Assembly (NCBI RefSeq): GCF_000143415.4
Contig: NW_003314288.1
Coordinates: 1,904,042-1,968,041 of the forward strand
Origin: Selaginella moellendorffii
Lineage: Eukaryota; Streptophyta; Lycopodiopsida; Selaginellales; Selaginellaceae
Length of the DNA stretch: 64,000 nt
Direction of reading: 5' to 3'
Below are positions 1-11,586 of this stretch, in pieces. Position 1 is the stretch's first letter; the number at the start of each line of letters is the position of its first letter. Below the pieces are notes generated by a model. It did not search any database. It saw only the letters and a program-made list of their open reading frames with translations, and was not told where the DNA came from. The translations under genes and the position numbers were made by a program.

Positions 1-101
1 AGCATTTTTATATTTTTTCTTTTCAACTGGATGCCTGCATATATGCTTGTCCCTAGTGTAGTCATCTCGGTGGATCTCATTTATGAAGGCTCTCTTTGCA
101 G

Positions 102-738
102 GTCCTGGAGGCACTGAGACGACTTAGAGGGTCCACGAAAGAAGGGAATCGACGAGGCAAGCTAACCGGGCCCGCGAAGATCGCCTTCGACCAGCTTACA
201 GAAGATGCAATGAAGCTGATGGACATCGGTGAATCAGGTTTGTCGCCTCAAAAGCCTCGTCTCCAACTCTTCTAATCTTTGCTCAAAATTCTTCCAGACG
301 TCTACGACAAGGTGCAAGAGAAGTTTCGACGAGAAGCAGGTGAATCAATCCTCCAGAGCTTGCTCTCTGCGTGTTTACGGACTTCTTCGCTTGCAGATGC
401 TGTGCTACAAGAGGAAGTAGATATCTTCTCGGATGAACCTCAAGCGTCAGAGCCTGGCGAGGCGGATGCCACTGGATATGTCTACGATGGATCCTCCGGG
501 TATGAGACCTCTCGACAAGAGCAAGCATTCATATCGTTCTAAGCCGCGGCTTTGACAACGCAGATACTACTACAACGCCGAGACGGGATACTACTACGAC
601 CCGAGCTCGGGCCTGTTTTGTAGCGCGGCATCCGGCCAGTGGTAAGCTCCATTTTTCTCTCTGGACTGGAGCTTGAATCGAGTCTCTTCCAGGTTTAAGT
701 TCGATGAAGCAACGAATGCGTATGTAGAGGCGGTTTGA
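102..738 (+). CDS. CD2BP2/Lin1-like spliceosomal protein, C-terminal part
   Basis: This is the 3' end of a gene that begins left of the window. After a splice acceptor at 100-101 the protein reads VLEALRRLRGSTKEG, which matches the conserved block of CD2BP2/Lin1-like U5 snRNP proteins. Three or more short introns follow (about 239-298, 346-398, 500-567 and one near 642-692), each with GT...AG ends that restore the frame. The last exons give an aromatic-rich OCRE-like tail with YYYNAETGYYYDP and a final EAV before the stop at 736-738. In other eukaryotes Lin1/CD2BP2 helps assemble the U4/U6.U5 tri-snRNP in the nucleus. The usual C-terminal GYF domain is not obvious; the tail instead looks like an OCRE repeat, as in related plant proteins. 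The family call is good; the exact orthologue is inferred. Confidence 0.75.
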
Positions 739-889
739 TCAGCTTGTAAAAAAGAACCATAAGAAATACAAGAATGGTTTCGAGTCGAACAGAACGTTCA
801 CTATAAAAGTTAAGCTCGGCAGTCCAAAACTTTCACTATAACGCTAATCCTCGCAAAATATGCTCGTTTCTCAAACCTTGCAAACCTTC

Positions 890-3800
890 TTAGATGTAAA
901 ACATGGTGTTCCGGATCTTCTCGTGCATCGGAGGAAGCGGCCGCACTGGTCCAGAGGGAACTCGTCGAGCAGCACGCCTCCCTCCACGAGAACCACCAGC
1001 AGGACCACCTCCGGCGTCCGACCCTCCCCCACTCGCCGTCGTTGGAGGCGTGGAGCCCTCGGGATCCACCCAAGCCTGCGCTCGCTGTGCTGCCAAGTGA
1101 GCGTAATAGCACGGTGGAACTGCGAGAGAAGTTATCGTTTTTGCATCGAAAGAGACAAGCTTCGGACTTACCATACGAAACAGCTCGGGTGCAGCGAGAG
1201 TAGAGGTAGCAGAGGTCGTGCGTGAACTGCTGGATCTCGTTAGCAGTAAACCCATTCTCGTCTTTGAGGACGTGGTAGTGCACGGGCCGGCTAGTCCCCT
1301 GCACAGTGCCGCAGGCAAGTTTAAGAATGAGAAATCACTGTGGGGATTTCTTGGGAGTACCTTGATTCCCTGGTGGCTGCAAAGGTAGAAGTCGAAGTTT
1401 GTCGGATGGCACACGACTTTATCGACGATTGTCCCCGGGCTGATGTTCTGGTTTTTCCCAGTTGGCTTCGTGGCTGGGAAAAAACAGGTATGGTGTCTCT
1501 TTTGCACCACTATGAACGTGATCTTGGGACCCTTTGATGGTTGCTTGGACCGCTTTTCAGCCTGCTCCGGAGGCCCACCGCTCCAGCCTAGAGCGGAACA
1601 AGCCTGCGACGTGCCAAGATTTTAGACACCCGATCGAAGTCAAAATGTTTACAAACTTACTCGCTGAAGCGACTCGTATTCGCTACGAAGCACAGCTTCG
1701 AACTGTCCTTCGCTTACTCCGTCTCTGGAATGTTAATGTAAGCTTCTAAATCCCGACCATTTCCTTTTGTTACCTGTAATAAATTATACGCTCAGGGATA
1801 AAGTTCGTCCGGTGATGGAATGCCATCAACATCTCCCTGTTGCAAAGAAAAACAGAAAAACAATGTTAATGCACCACACCGTAAGAACACACTTACTTGA
1901 AAATGCCACCACTGACACTACGGCCCTGCTCGTCAACGTTCTCCCAGAACAGGTCGTCCAACATCTCCTGTCGCGAAGGCTGACTTCTCACGACCGTCGC
2001 ATACTGCGCAAACCCGGGCCAATCCATACTCGCCACAACCTGGATGTTCTTTATGTCAGTGAGAGCATCCATCTTTATATCGTTACGTACCGCTGCCATT
2101 GAGCACCCTGTTTCCTCCCCAGCACGAGGATGAGAAACGTCCGCACCGATTATCAGAGTTGGCGAGTCTGCTACCGGCTTGCATTTCTTCAGATCTTGCG
2201 CACATATAACTGCGTTTTTCCCTCCGAACTGTCGAAACCTCGTCAATAGCCAACGAAAGAAAACATTTCGCATAATACCTTGGCATTGATTTTTAAAATA
2301 AGGTTTGCGAGGTAGCGAGGATCACACTTCCTAATTTTACCCTCCTGCGCGCATTGAGTTATGACGCCAAGTTCAAGCTCGCATAAGCGCTTGATAGTCA
2401 CTGTGAAGAAGGAAGAAGTGTTCACTGAACATGAATCACAGTCACCGCAAATCTTACCATAAAATGGCTTGTGTTCACGATCTGGTAGAATGCACACGAG
2501 CAGCTGGAGCTCGATATTCCGCTCCGCAAGTTTTTTCACGGAAGACCGTATCGCTTCGTCCACCGTCTGTGGAACAGTCACCACCAGCGGAGGCATTACG
2601 ACATTCACGTCCAAGCCCTGTAAAAGAAGCATTAAGAAAAGCTAGTAAAAGAAGAATTCTGCAGACGTACCACTCCATAAGAAAGACATGCTGACGAGAG
2701 CTGCTGTGCTATCCTTTGAAGGTCATTTTCTCTCACACGGTTAGAGCAGCTAATAATGCCCCAATGTTTGATCTCCCGCCCTTCAACCATTTTCTGCACG
2801 CATTCATCTGCGTCATGAATAGCACAATCTTCCCAATTGCTTGCACCTTGTTTATCATGTTCCACGTCCCATCGCGGGGACAAATTTCACCATTTCCATA
2901 CTTCACCTGCACTTACGAATTTTTATTTGTCTACTTCACGAGGTCTGCTAGTAAACCCAACCTTTGGAGGATTAAGAACTCGAGCTGGAACTCTAGTCCA
3001 GTTAGGATTGATTTCCACTCCGAACTCTTTGGCGTGATCTTCACTTTGTTTTTTCAGATTTAAGCAGGCCTGGACAAAAACGTTTGTCGAGGTAGAAATG
3101 AAGCTGCCCAAACCTGTTGTGTGGCGTTCACGCGTTGCTCAGGTAGGCAGCATGTCATTGCAGAGAGCCCCTTTCTCTGGTCGTCATTCACCCTTCTGGT
3201 AAAATTCTGGCCCTTAACGAGTCGGCAGAGCTGCCCAACAACAATGGATTACTCGTCAAACAGCAGAAGGATAGGCAAACCTCGAGCGGGATATACTTTT
3301 TCCGATCACCGGATCCTTGCTCCACAGCAGGAAACCCCCCAAAAGCCAGGTTTAAACCATAAGTTTGCCGAAAATAATCGGCTACAGAAACTTGCATGCC
3401 ATTCATATTAAAGCTTTACAAAAACGACGTTAGCGAAGAACACGAACTTGAAAGCAGGGGGCACTTACTTCAAAGTTTCCAGTGGCTGTCGCGTCAAGCT
3501 CACAATCTTGAGTTTTCGTTTGGTCTTGCAGTGACTTGTTTCCACCTTGAGGCCTTTCACCAGCTTCTTCATCTACACAAAAGATCGCTTTGCTTAGGAA
3601 AAGCACATTCTAAGATGAAGGAAAAAAAAGAAAGAAAGAGAAATCTCAACCTTGACGCGGTAAGTGTCGCCCTGTGCATCCTGCCGACGCATGTTACGAT
3701 CCAGATCGCGAGGATCGGCACCAAAAGACCGGCTCACAAACTCCACCAGAGTCTGCCCCTCCTTGATAAACGCATTCCCGGTCATGTCTGCGAGAAGAAA

Positions 3801-4663
3801 AAATAAAGAATAAAAGAACGCAACCTGGAAACTCTGGAAACTCGTACCAATGTTAAGGACGAGCAAATTGTCCTGTGCTGGACGGATGGACATATAGAAG
3901 CCTTGCCACGCGACGAGGCCCCCTCCAAGATCCTTGTTTCCCAGGTTAGGGGAGAAGAAAGACCGACCACCAGGAACAAGGCTGCATTGAGTTCCACCCT
4001 TTTAGACAAAGAAAGAAGGAAGAACAAGAGCGAGCGTTCTTACTTCTTCGAGTTCGTAGCACACTCCCTCAAGACGAGATCCATGACTTGGATCGTGTCG
4101 TGTGGGCAAACAGTGGTTCTCCCGCCTAGAAAATTCGCGAGCGAGCCCAAATTCGGCCTCGAGGCAAGCCGCAGTGTGACACGAAAGTCTGTGTCTCTCC
4201 TGGCAACATACATTGCTCGAAATCAGCACAAACGAGAGAAAAAGCCTCGAAATCTTGCCTCCTTCTTCCACTATCGTCGACATCCCCGAGCTTCACGTCC
4301 AGCTCTAGGCTATCGCCGATCGATTTCGCCGTGTAGAGGCTCTTCTCTCCATCGTAGACCGGCAAGCACTGGATCTTCTCATTCTTGTACTGCTCGATCA
4401 TGGCCTGGATGATGGCTCGCTTGAATCCCGCGGGAACATCGGGGGTCACAACCACCTGGAATCGCAAGAACCAGCGGCAAGGACGCGAAATAAGCAAGGA
4501 GAGAAGGATCGATCGAGCAAGAACCTACATCGTAGTGGAAAACATTCCTCGTCTTGTCGAAGCGCACCCAGAAATTATTGGCCAGCACCGTCGTCCCCGT
4601 TCCCGCGGTGCCATAGCCCGGCCGGCGCGCGAGGATCACCGTCGTCGGAGCTCCCTCCGCCAT
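890..4663 (-). CDS. Argonaute protein, small-RNA-guided slicer
   Basis: A many-exon gene with every Argonaute part in order. The start is [16 protein letters not shown], then an N domain; a linker with [16 protein letters not shown]; a PAZ region (exons near 3.2-3.9 kb, [18 protein letters not shown]); a MID block ([13 protein letters not shown]); and PIWI ([17 protein letters not shown]). All slicer residues are visible: Asp in GADVSHP, Asp in [11 protein letters not shown], and His in [11 protein letters not shown]. The Glu-finger position falls in a FKEMLMAF segment. The protein ends IRNTMFYI with the stop at 890-892. There is no long Gln/Gly-rich N-terminal extension as in AGO1. A Gly/Ala/Arg-rich insert lies between [13 protein letters not shown] and the end. 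PIWI wording is nearer the AGO1/5/10 and AGO7 side than AGO4/6, but it is divergent, so I give no number. It probably acts in RNA silencing by target cleavage. Confidence 0.93.
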
Positions 4664-4968
4664 AGCTCTCGCCTTCTCTCCACACACAACGAAAGAAACC
4701 CCTCGCCAATTGGAAAAATGGGAAGGCTGGGATTGGACGGCTGGGATGGAAGGAGGGAGATCTAACGGCTGGAATGTCAACAGTTAAGAAGATGGTAAGT
4801 GCTGACGGCTATAGGGCGTACTGTTGGATCGTGAGTAGCACATTTAGCTTTCTAGGCTAGTCGATTGGTTTTAATCATGGCGATCGATCTAAGCGACTGC
4901 TTTGATTGGAGTATATCATTCATAAGTTTGATTACTTTGTACTAATAAAATTCCTCACTAATTCATTC
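4664..4968. other. Spacer: Argonaute promoter and SYT 3' flank
   Basis: This stretch lies upstream of the Argonaute start and downstream of the SYT-like stop, both genes being on the - strand. It should hold the Argonaute promoter and 5' UTR. I see no coding sequence or repeat in it. Confidence 0.5.
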
Positions 4969-7519
4969 TTAAGCATTCGTCCATTCTAAATGCAAGTGAA
5001 GCTTTCCAGCCGCTCGAGGAGAAAGCGTCACTACTTCGTAGTATGATCTCTCGGTGAGAACTTTGGAGAGTGTAAGCGCACAACTTCCCATAAAATCCTG
5101 GAAAGAAAACTTGTTAGATCCATGGAGCTCTAAGTTTTTCTATGGAAGATCCACCTTTCCAAACACATCGCGGTCCCAAACTTCCACCACAACCATATCG
5201 TTCCTCGCGTCCTCCACGGGGAATTGAAACCTTTGGTTCCACTCCGGATTGAGCGTCTTGCGCATCACCTGGAAGAAAGTTCTCTAAAACTTTAGAACAC
5301 CCCTCAAGAACAAGCTCTAACACCACTTACGCTGGTCTTTTGCATCTTCGCTTTGCTTCCTTTCATGTAAATCACCACATATGGATCCGACTTGCCATTG
5401 AAATCCTTGGCCACCAAGTTCTCCCCTCGAATCACCGTCACGCCCAGCGTTCCACTAGCAGCTAGCTGATCGTCGCCCGAGGACAAGACTCGATAGTGCA
5501 CGGCAGCCGGCTTGATGAAGCTCTTGGATGAAAGCTTTGATGCCAAAGAGGAAGCTCGCCTGTGGTGCTGGACGCCATTTACGAGCGGTGTTCTTGGTGT
5601 TTGTGACTTTGTACCACCTTCCGGCCGTGAATCCACGTCTAGCGGCATGTAAAGAAGCTCGAGCTGGACCTGTTGTCATTGGAATGCTAAATGGAAAGAA
5701 AGAAGAGCTTGCATGAAGTTTACCTGGCCTCTATACTTGTTTTCCTTCTTGTTGCCGAGATCCTTGACGAGTGGAAGCCAGTACTCGGTTAAGCTCCCCG
5801 GCTGTAGCTCTCTCACCGGCACTTGAGTCGATCCGATTAGCTCCGAGGCCTGGACGCTGTCTTCGTCGAAAATGTGAACAAACAGCTTCTGCGTTGCCGG
5901 ATCTTCTATTTCAAACTCAAAAACTTCGTTCCATACCGGGTTCAGGTCGTTATCCTGCAAAGTTTTCAAAGATTCATGAAGAAAAAAAATTCGTAAGACT
6001 TCCTTACGATTGTTTTGGTTCTTTTTCTCCGGGCCGGTATGGGACGGATAAAGAGCTGCGCGAAAGGATCGGATTTTCCAAACAAGTCCATGTTGAGCAA
6101 GTCTTTCGCTTGTACCACCTTGACAACTAGTCTTCCACACGTACGGAGTTGGAGATCACTGTTATACGGCACCAAGAAATCTGTGTCGAGTGAAGTTCAT
6201 GAAAGATGCGTGAGTTACCTATAGTCACCCGCGAGAATTGGCACAACTTGCCGCATTGGCCAGAGGAACGAGTCCGTCACCGCCGTTCTTATCATTCCCT
6301 ATAGATTATACGTTCATGGGAGAAAAAACAAGGAGTAGAGAGCAAACACAACGCTTACATCGATTGCTCCTGCAAGCACTGGAAATGCTTTGATGTCTCC
6401 GCCGATAAACTTGAGCTTGAAATCAAGTTTTTTCTGGCAACAATGAACAGCACTCTCAGCAAAAAGATGGGAGAAAAATCACTGCTAACCTGTTCACGCA
6501 GCGAGTACATAATGGCTCCAAAGCACGGGAAAGTATCGACTAGAGGCTTGAGAACAACGCGAAAGACACCAGTTACTCCAATGTCCTTCACCTTTTTTTG
6601 TGTTTTCCATAGAAGTTTGACAAACATGAGCGGAAAAATGCTTAAGATTTTCAACGCGCGCTACCTGTACTGGTGGGAGCGACACTCCAAGCATGGTTTT
6701 CACGCCAAGTATAATGCTGGGATTCCCATCCCACTGCAGCTCCATCTCCAACACGATCTCATCGTCGGTTGTTTCCACCTTTTGTATGCCTGCACAAAAG
6801 AAAACAAGAAAAAGGCTCCACAAAGTCACTCCACTTTCAAAAGTTTGTGGCAAGGAACTGTGATTCTTGGACCTACAAACTGTGGCGCGACAGTGCCGAG
6901 CGTGAACTTTTGGAACTTGAGAGAAGAAATAACCGGGGGTTTGTATTGCTCCAGTATGGGTTCCACGATAACTCTAGTGAGCTCCGAGGTTGCCTGTTAA
7001 ACAAAATCACGAGAACTTGAGACTTGTTTTTCTAAAAAAAATAAAAATTTTTCTCGACGAACCTGATCTATGAATGGCCACATCTTCCGGAGCTCGTAGT
7101 TTAGCCACGACACCTATAGAAAAAGAAAGAAAAGAAGGCGGTGTTACTTAATAGAGAAGAAAACCAACCGGTGTTACTTAACAGAGAAGAATTGTTAGCG
7201 AGGAAGAAACACTAGAGGCTTTAACTGAACCTTGTCATACTGGGTGAAGAGGACCCACTGCGGTAAAGACTGCTTGCTAAAGAGCTTCCTCACATCCTCC
7301 ACGCTTAGTTGCGAGAATGCCGCCGTGGAGACCGCCTGCCGCGAGGAAGCAAAATTTGGGATGATTGGAGAAGGCTCTAGAATGCAGAGAAAACGAAAGA
7401 AGAGGAGCACTCACCAGTTTCCTGCGAGCTTGGGATCGCTGGTTCTCGCAGAGAACGAAGGCGATCGTCAGCGCTAGGCCGAGAAGAAGCCCCAAAACGA
7501 AGCCAATCACCAGGCCCAT
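4969..7519 (-). CDS. Synaptotagmin-5-like SMP and double C2 domain protein
   Basis: A gene of roughly a dozen exons. The N-terminus MGLVIGFVLGLLLGLALTI is a membrane anchor. An SMP lipid-transfer domain follows, with WLNYELRKMWPFIDQA and an LELQWDGNP-type core (ELQWDGNPSIILGVKTMLG). Next come two C2 domains: the first has GKSDPFAQLFIRP and NDLNPVWNEVFEFE, the second has NGKSDPYVVIYMKGSKAK. The protein ends LHLHLEWTNA, with the stop at 4969-4971. Order and wording match Arabidopsis SYT5/NTMC2T2, plant extended synaptotagmins that tether the ER to the plasma membrane and move lipids at contact sites. Asp residues of the calcium-binding loops are present in both C2 domains. The stretch between the C2 domains is Ser-rich (HHRRASSLASKLSSKS). 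Start choice rests on the hydrophobic segment directly after the Met. Confidence 0.9.
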
Positions 7520-7828
7520 GATGTAGCACCATCCACGGATTCGATCCGCGAAAATCGATCGAGAAAAGCGGGAGTGACCACTTTAATTCCTGATACCCTC
7601 CTCTTTCTCTTCACTGGCCGCTCTCTACTACTACGCTACCTTTGAGAGAAAAAATTGGATCCTGGATTGGATGAATCGAAGCTGCCGCCCTTCCCACCGT
7701 GACGTGGTAATCTTCGTTCCGCACATGGAATATTCCGGGGAATGATTCTTTCCGGTACGGTACTTTTAAACCTTCGATTGTACCATTTCCTTTTATCGAA
7801 GTGGAACGTTTTCGCATTGTTTGCTCGA
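7520..7828. other. Spacer: probable promoter of the SYT5-like gene
   Basis: Non-coding stretch upstream of the SYT-like start and downstream of the next - strand gene. It contains a pyrimidine-rich block (7598-7615). I found no other feature. Confidence 0.4.
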
Positions 7829-8349
7829 TCATTCTTCTCGAGTGATTGGCTCCAGCGTCACCACCTCGAGGATCTCCCCGTCGCTCCAATGCAGCGCCTT
7901 GAGATCAGCCGCGGGATCGACGGCGGCGCCCTTGATCTCGGAAGAATCGAGTGTGGAGCGGAAGAGACTTATCATCTTCGTGTTCTTCAGGGCTTCGAGC
8001 ATCTGGACCTACCAAGGAAGAAATAAAGATCGATCAAAAACCAAATCAAAGCAAGCACGATTGTTGGAAAAGAAATGTAGCACCACGCCCCACTACCTTG
8101 GTCCGGAAGACGGTAGCGCTGCGTACTCCATGCATCCTGAGCACCTGATCGACGATCCAATTTGGGATCAAAGATTGAAGAAAAACCCATCCAATCGAGT
8201 GGATCCATCCAAATTACCTCTTCCAGGCTCTTGGTAAGAATCCCCTTTGTGAGCATCTCCTCCTCCGGAAGCTGCGACTGCCGAAACAGCGAAGTGTACT
8301 CCTCTGTGGTGACGCTCGACAGCGCCATAGCCGCCGCCGCCGCCTTCAC
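7829..8349 (-). CDS. Small protein of unknown function (about 110 residues)
   Basis: Three exons can be joined in frame. Exon 1 reads MKAAAAAMALSSVTTEEYTS and ends after TKSLEE. A GT...AG intron leads to VLRMHGVRSATVFRTK, and a second intron to VQMLEALKNTKMISLFRSTL. The last exon ends VVTLEPITREE with the stop at 7829-7831. A start at the second Met (MALSSV) is also possible. The protein has no signal peptide or membrane segment and is mixed acidic/basic. I do not recognise the family. Clean splice sites and a kept reading frame on both sides of each intron are why I treat it as a real gene. It borders the AT-rich repeat island that begins just upstream. Confidence 0.6.
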
Positions 8350-9375
8350 CCTTCTTGTAATTCTTAAGTGGAATCTAAACTAACCTTCACATAGTTTTAA
8401 TAACCTTTCTTCCAGTATTTGGATAAAAGGAACCTTGAGTTTTAAATTTAAATTCTTGACAAAGAATATTTTACTTTTATTACTTGTAGGTTGGTAGAGG
8501 TAAAAAATACCATAGGAACAGTAAAGTATATTTCATTATGGCAAGGGTAAAAACTTTCTTTCTTGTTATGTCAAACAATCAATGAGGCAAACTTTTAGGT
8601 TGGAGAGGTATTTCCTTCATAATATTTAAGTTCTCAACTAAAGAATCAATTGAAAATGTTTCACCAATATGTATTGGCAAACAAAGTGAGTTGCTATTAA
8701 TTTCTCAAGATGATCCTCAAAATCAGAGTTTAATGCATTGAATTTTGTCATAAAGGCAAGTTTCATTTTTTTCTTATAAATAACAAGCATGTAGGGCTTC
8801 AACATCTTTATAGTACCAAATATATATAAGATAAGTAAAATAATCAAGAACAATAGGGAAAAGTAAAACATTGCACAAAGGTATAATTGTGGTGTCATAC
8901 TCCAAACATACTTTCAAATCAGGCCTCAAAATTACACCTTTTAAAGCTGTTTAACTTGCTAGATTCTAATTTAGCCTACTATTTGAATGATAAGTCACCT
9001 TGCACTAAAGTACAAAAATATTTTAGCCCTATGACTTATAAGGCAAAGAAAATTTGTATATTGTAGTATGAATAATATTTTACCAAATAGTATTAAAAAT
9101 ATCTTAAGAATATCCTAGTGTTTAACCACGGATTAGGTCTAGCATAGATGGGTAAGCAATGATAGCAACAACAATATGGGATTAAAATATTTATCACTAC
9201 TACTACTAAGATGGAGAAAAGAAAGATATATCAACAAAATATGGCAATCCATAATTCACTTTTTGATGAAAGACCTAAAATTAGATTAAAGGATGAACAG
9301 CAGAAGAAGAAGTTAATATTTCAAATAGTCAAAAGAATAAAACATTCAAAACTCAATTTTACTTAAGTATATTAT
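8350..9375. other. AT-rich flank of the repeat island
   Basis: AT-rich DNA with stops in all frames. Its right part (from about 9210) runs into the decayed ZNF862-like gene: the + frame there reads MAIHNSLFDERPKIRLKDEQ before a stop. The left part (8350-9200) contains no recognisable gene; it may be intron or 5' flank of that gene, or older transposon debris. Confidence 0.4.
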
Positions 9376-9556
9376 ATGGTGGATACTAAAGACAAGCAGA
9401 AGATGAAATGTACAACATCTGTATATGCTAGAAAGGATAATCCTTTTGGTAAAAATGGTTATTTTACTCTTCAAAAACCAACTTTGAAAAAGAATAACAA
9501 TTCCAAACAACATCAATTAAATATAACTATTTGGAAAGTAAAGAAAAAAAAGGGCT
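9376..9556 (+). pseudogene. Decayed ZNF862-like (hAT-derived) gene, segment 1: TTF-type zinc finger
   Basis: The + frame gives MKCTTSVYARKDNPFGKNGY followed by a TLKKNNNSKQHQLN tail. This has the shape of the TTF/BED-like zinc finger at the front of ZNF862-type domesticated hAT transposases (Cys-x2-Cys ... NPF ... TLKxHxxSKxH). The second Cys is now Ser and the first zinc-binding His is Asn, so the finger is damaged. The frame stops making sense exactly where the chromovirus begins at 9562. The gene appears to continue at 15075 and again at 22240. Confidence 0.55.
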
Positions 9557-9561
9557 ATCTA
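9557..9561. repeat. Target-site duplication ATCTA, left copy
   Basis: Five bases ATCTA lie directly before the left LTR (TGTCAGG). The same ATCTA lies directly after the right LTR at 15070-15074. A 5-bp duplication is normal for Ty3/gypsy integrases. Confidence 0.85.
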
Positions 9562-9865
9562 TGTCAGGAATCCCCCAATTCTTGCCACATTCCTGACTCT
9601 CACCGAATTCCTGACATGCAGACCACATTCATGATTCTCGAGACACTTCCCTATTATGTGGCACCTCCTCAACCTCAGCTATATTTAGGCCGTCCTCGAT
9701 CCAAGAGTGGTGGAGCTTCATTAACCTATAGTATATATAGATTAGCCTTGTTCCATTTCTCCACAATCTGAATCAATGCCAATTTAAAGCCTCTTCTTTG
9801 TTTCCACTAGCTTTTCTCTTTGTCTTTTGCATTTTCCAATCTTGATCTTGTTGGGGGTCTTGACA
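9562..9865 (+). repeat. Chromovirus left (5') LTR
   Basis: 304 bp, beginning TGTCAGGAATCCCCC and ending TCTTGACA. It matches the right LTR over most of its length but lacks about 75 bp of internally repeated sequence present there. A TATA box (TATATATA at 9732-9739) lies about 30 bp before 9763, the likely transcription start. Confidence 0.88.
9732..9739 (+). promoter_or_regulatory. TATA box of the chromovirus LTR
   Basis: TATATATA, also present in the right LTR. It is the best core-promoter candidate and would put the RNA start near 9763-9765, at a pyrimidine-A step. Confidence 0.6.
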
Positions 9866-9870
9866 GTTTA

Positions 9871-9882
9871 ATTCAGATTATG
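9871..9882 (+). other. Candidate primer-binding site complementary to the transcript 5' end
   Basis: ATTCAGATTATG starts six bases after the LTR. Its reverse complement CATAATCTGAAT matches LTR bases 9762-9773 (CACAATCTGAAT) at 11 of 12 positions. That LTR stretch sits where the RNA should begin, about 30 bp after the TATA box. No tRNA-type site (such as TGGTATCAGAG) is seen here. The arrangement resembles Tf1-type self-priming. Confidence 0.45.
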
Positions 9883-9964
9883 CTTTTTGCTTTTGTTTTA
9901 GCTCGTTTCGATTATTTGATTGCCTTTGTCTTTTATTCCTTTTTTTTTTCCTTTCTTCTTGCCG

Positions 9965-10936
9965 ATGGAGTCTCCAAGCCATCCTGATTTCTTTGCCGAA
10001 GTCCTTGCAAAAATCCAGTCTAAGAATACCGAGCTGAAGGCGACCCTTCTTCGCATGCAGCAGGAGCTTGCTTCACTTTCGGCTCAAGGATCCAACAAAG
10101 TTTCTGAACCGAAGGTGAGTTTCCCGGCGAAACTTTCAGGCAAGCATTTGGAGCTTCGCAGATTTTTGAACCAAATGGAGCTGATCTTTGCACTTCAACA
10201 TCGGCAGTACCCCACTCCCGAGTCTCAAATTGGCGCGATTGGGACGTTGCTTGAAGGTGCAGCTTTGTCATGGTTTTCTCCTCTTCTGGAGAAGAGCATG
10301 AAAGTGGTCGTGGTTCCGGAGCTGATGGATCTTCAATTGTTCAAAGAGAAGCTCGAAGCATGTTTTGGCGAGACGGATCGGGTTCGGGCTGCTACCACAA
10401 AGATGAGACATCTCTCTTAGGGGTCTCGTCCTGCCTCAATCTACGCTACAGAGTTCCAACTCCTTGCCTTGGACACTCAGTGGGATGAGCGGGCCCTGAT
10501 TGACCAATTTCGTTTCGGCCTCAACAACGGTGTCAAGGATTTGTTGCTCACCATGGAGGATCCCAAGGACTTATCGGACGCCATCAACAAAGCTGTTCGA
10601 TGTGACAATCGTCTCTTTGAACGTCGTCAGGAAAGTCGCTGCGCCGCTGTTTTTCCGTCCCAGACTTAGGAATCCCAGCTTGAGCCTTCGGGGCATACTC
10701 CTGAACCCACTGCTCCGGTCCCGATGGATATTTCTGGTACTCCCCAACTCATTAGAGGGAAGTTGAGTCCTGCTGAGAAGCAATGTCGAATATCTCATAA
10801 TCTTTGCCTCTACTGTGCTGATCCTAATCACAAAGCAGCTGTGTGTCCTAAGAAGCCTCCTCGACTGCTCGAGTTCACTCTGCCTCAAAGTCCACCTCTA
10901 TTGCAGTTGGGAAACGACCCTGTCCAAACAGAGTAA
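9965..10936 (+). pseudogene. Chromovirus gag, broken by stop codons
   Basis: Begins MESPSHPDFFAEVLAKIQ and keeps the gag retrotransposon domain (LSGKHLELRRFLNQME; GAALSWFSPLLE; later ALIDQFRFGLNNGVKDLLL). Amber stops interrupt it at 10418-10420 and 10667-10669. A CCHC zinc knuckle (CLYCADPNHKAAVC) lies near 10804-10850, and it ends at a TAA at about 10936. The capsid and RNA-binding parts are recognisable but this copy is not intact. Confidence 0.85.
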
Positions 10937-11073
10937 GAGCTGTCTGTTTGGACTCCCCGAATAAAAATCACTTTTCTTCTTTATCAAACTCCTCACCACC
11001 TTTCATCAAAGCCACCACCAATTCCCGCAACTTCCGCGTCTAATGTCTTCTTTCTTTCATCGGACAATCAGGA

Positions 11074-11529
11074 CTCAAGGCTTTGGCGCTACTGGACTCG
11101 GGTGCAACTTCCTGCTTCATGGACACGGACTTTGCTGCCCGACATCACGTTCCTCTTTCTCCTACCATATGGGATCTGAGGGTTGAAGGCATCGGCGGGC
11201 ATTTTGTGTCTCCATCTTCTGGACTTAGGGAAACGTTGCCCGTTCGAGTACACATCGGATCCACCGTCACCGATATCGCCTTCAACATCATCAATAGCAA
11301 GTCCTCCTCTGTGGTGCTCGGTCTTCCTTGGTTTCAACTACATCAGCCTCAGATTTGTTGGAAGGAATTACAGCTCATCTCTCCCACATCACCATCTCCC
11401 ACGGCTTCCCCTACTATTCATCGAGTCCGAATTAGGAAAAGTTCCCTAAACTTAAATCGGGGTTCTGTTCCTGACTCTACGAAGTTTTCACCCTCTTCTT
11501 TTTCCTCTCTTCCATCTTACACTGGATAG
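11074..11529 (+). pseudogene. Chromovirus aspartic protease region
   Basis: Carries the retropepsin catalytic motif LLDSGATSCFMD and, downstream, the VVLGLPWF strand typical of gypsy proteases. It is out of continuous frame with gag, and a stop follows at 11527-11529. Confidence 0.8.
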
Positions 11530-11586
11530 TATCCTCATTTCATCATTCCATTTAGTCGTACACCTCCTCCTATCTCCACAATCACT

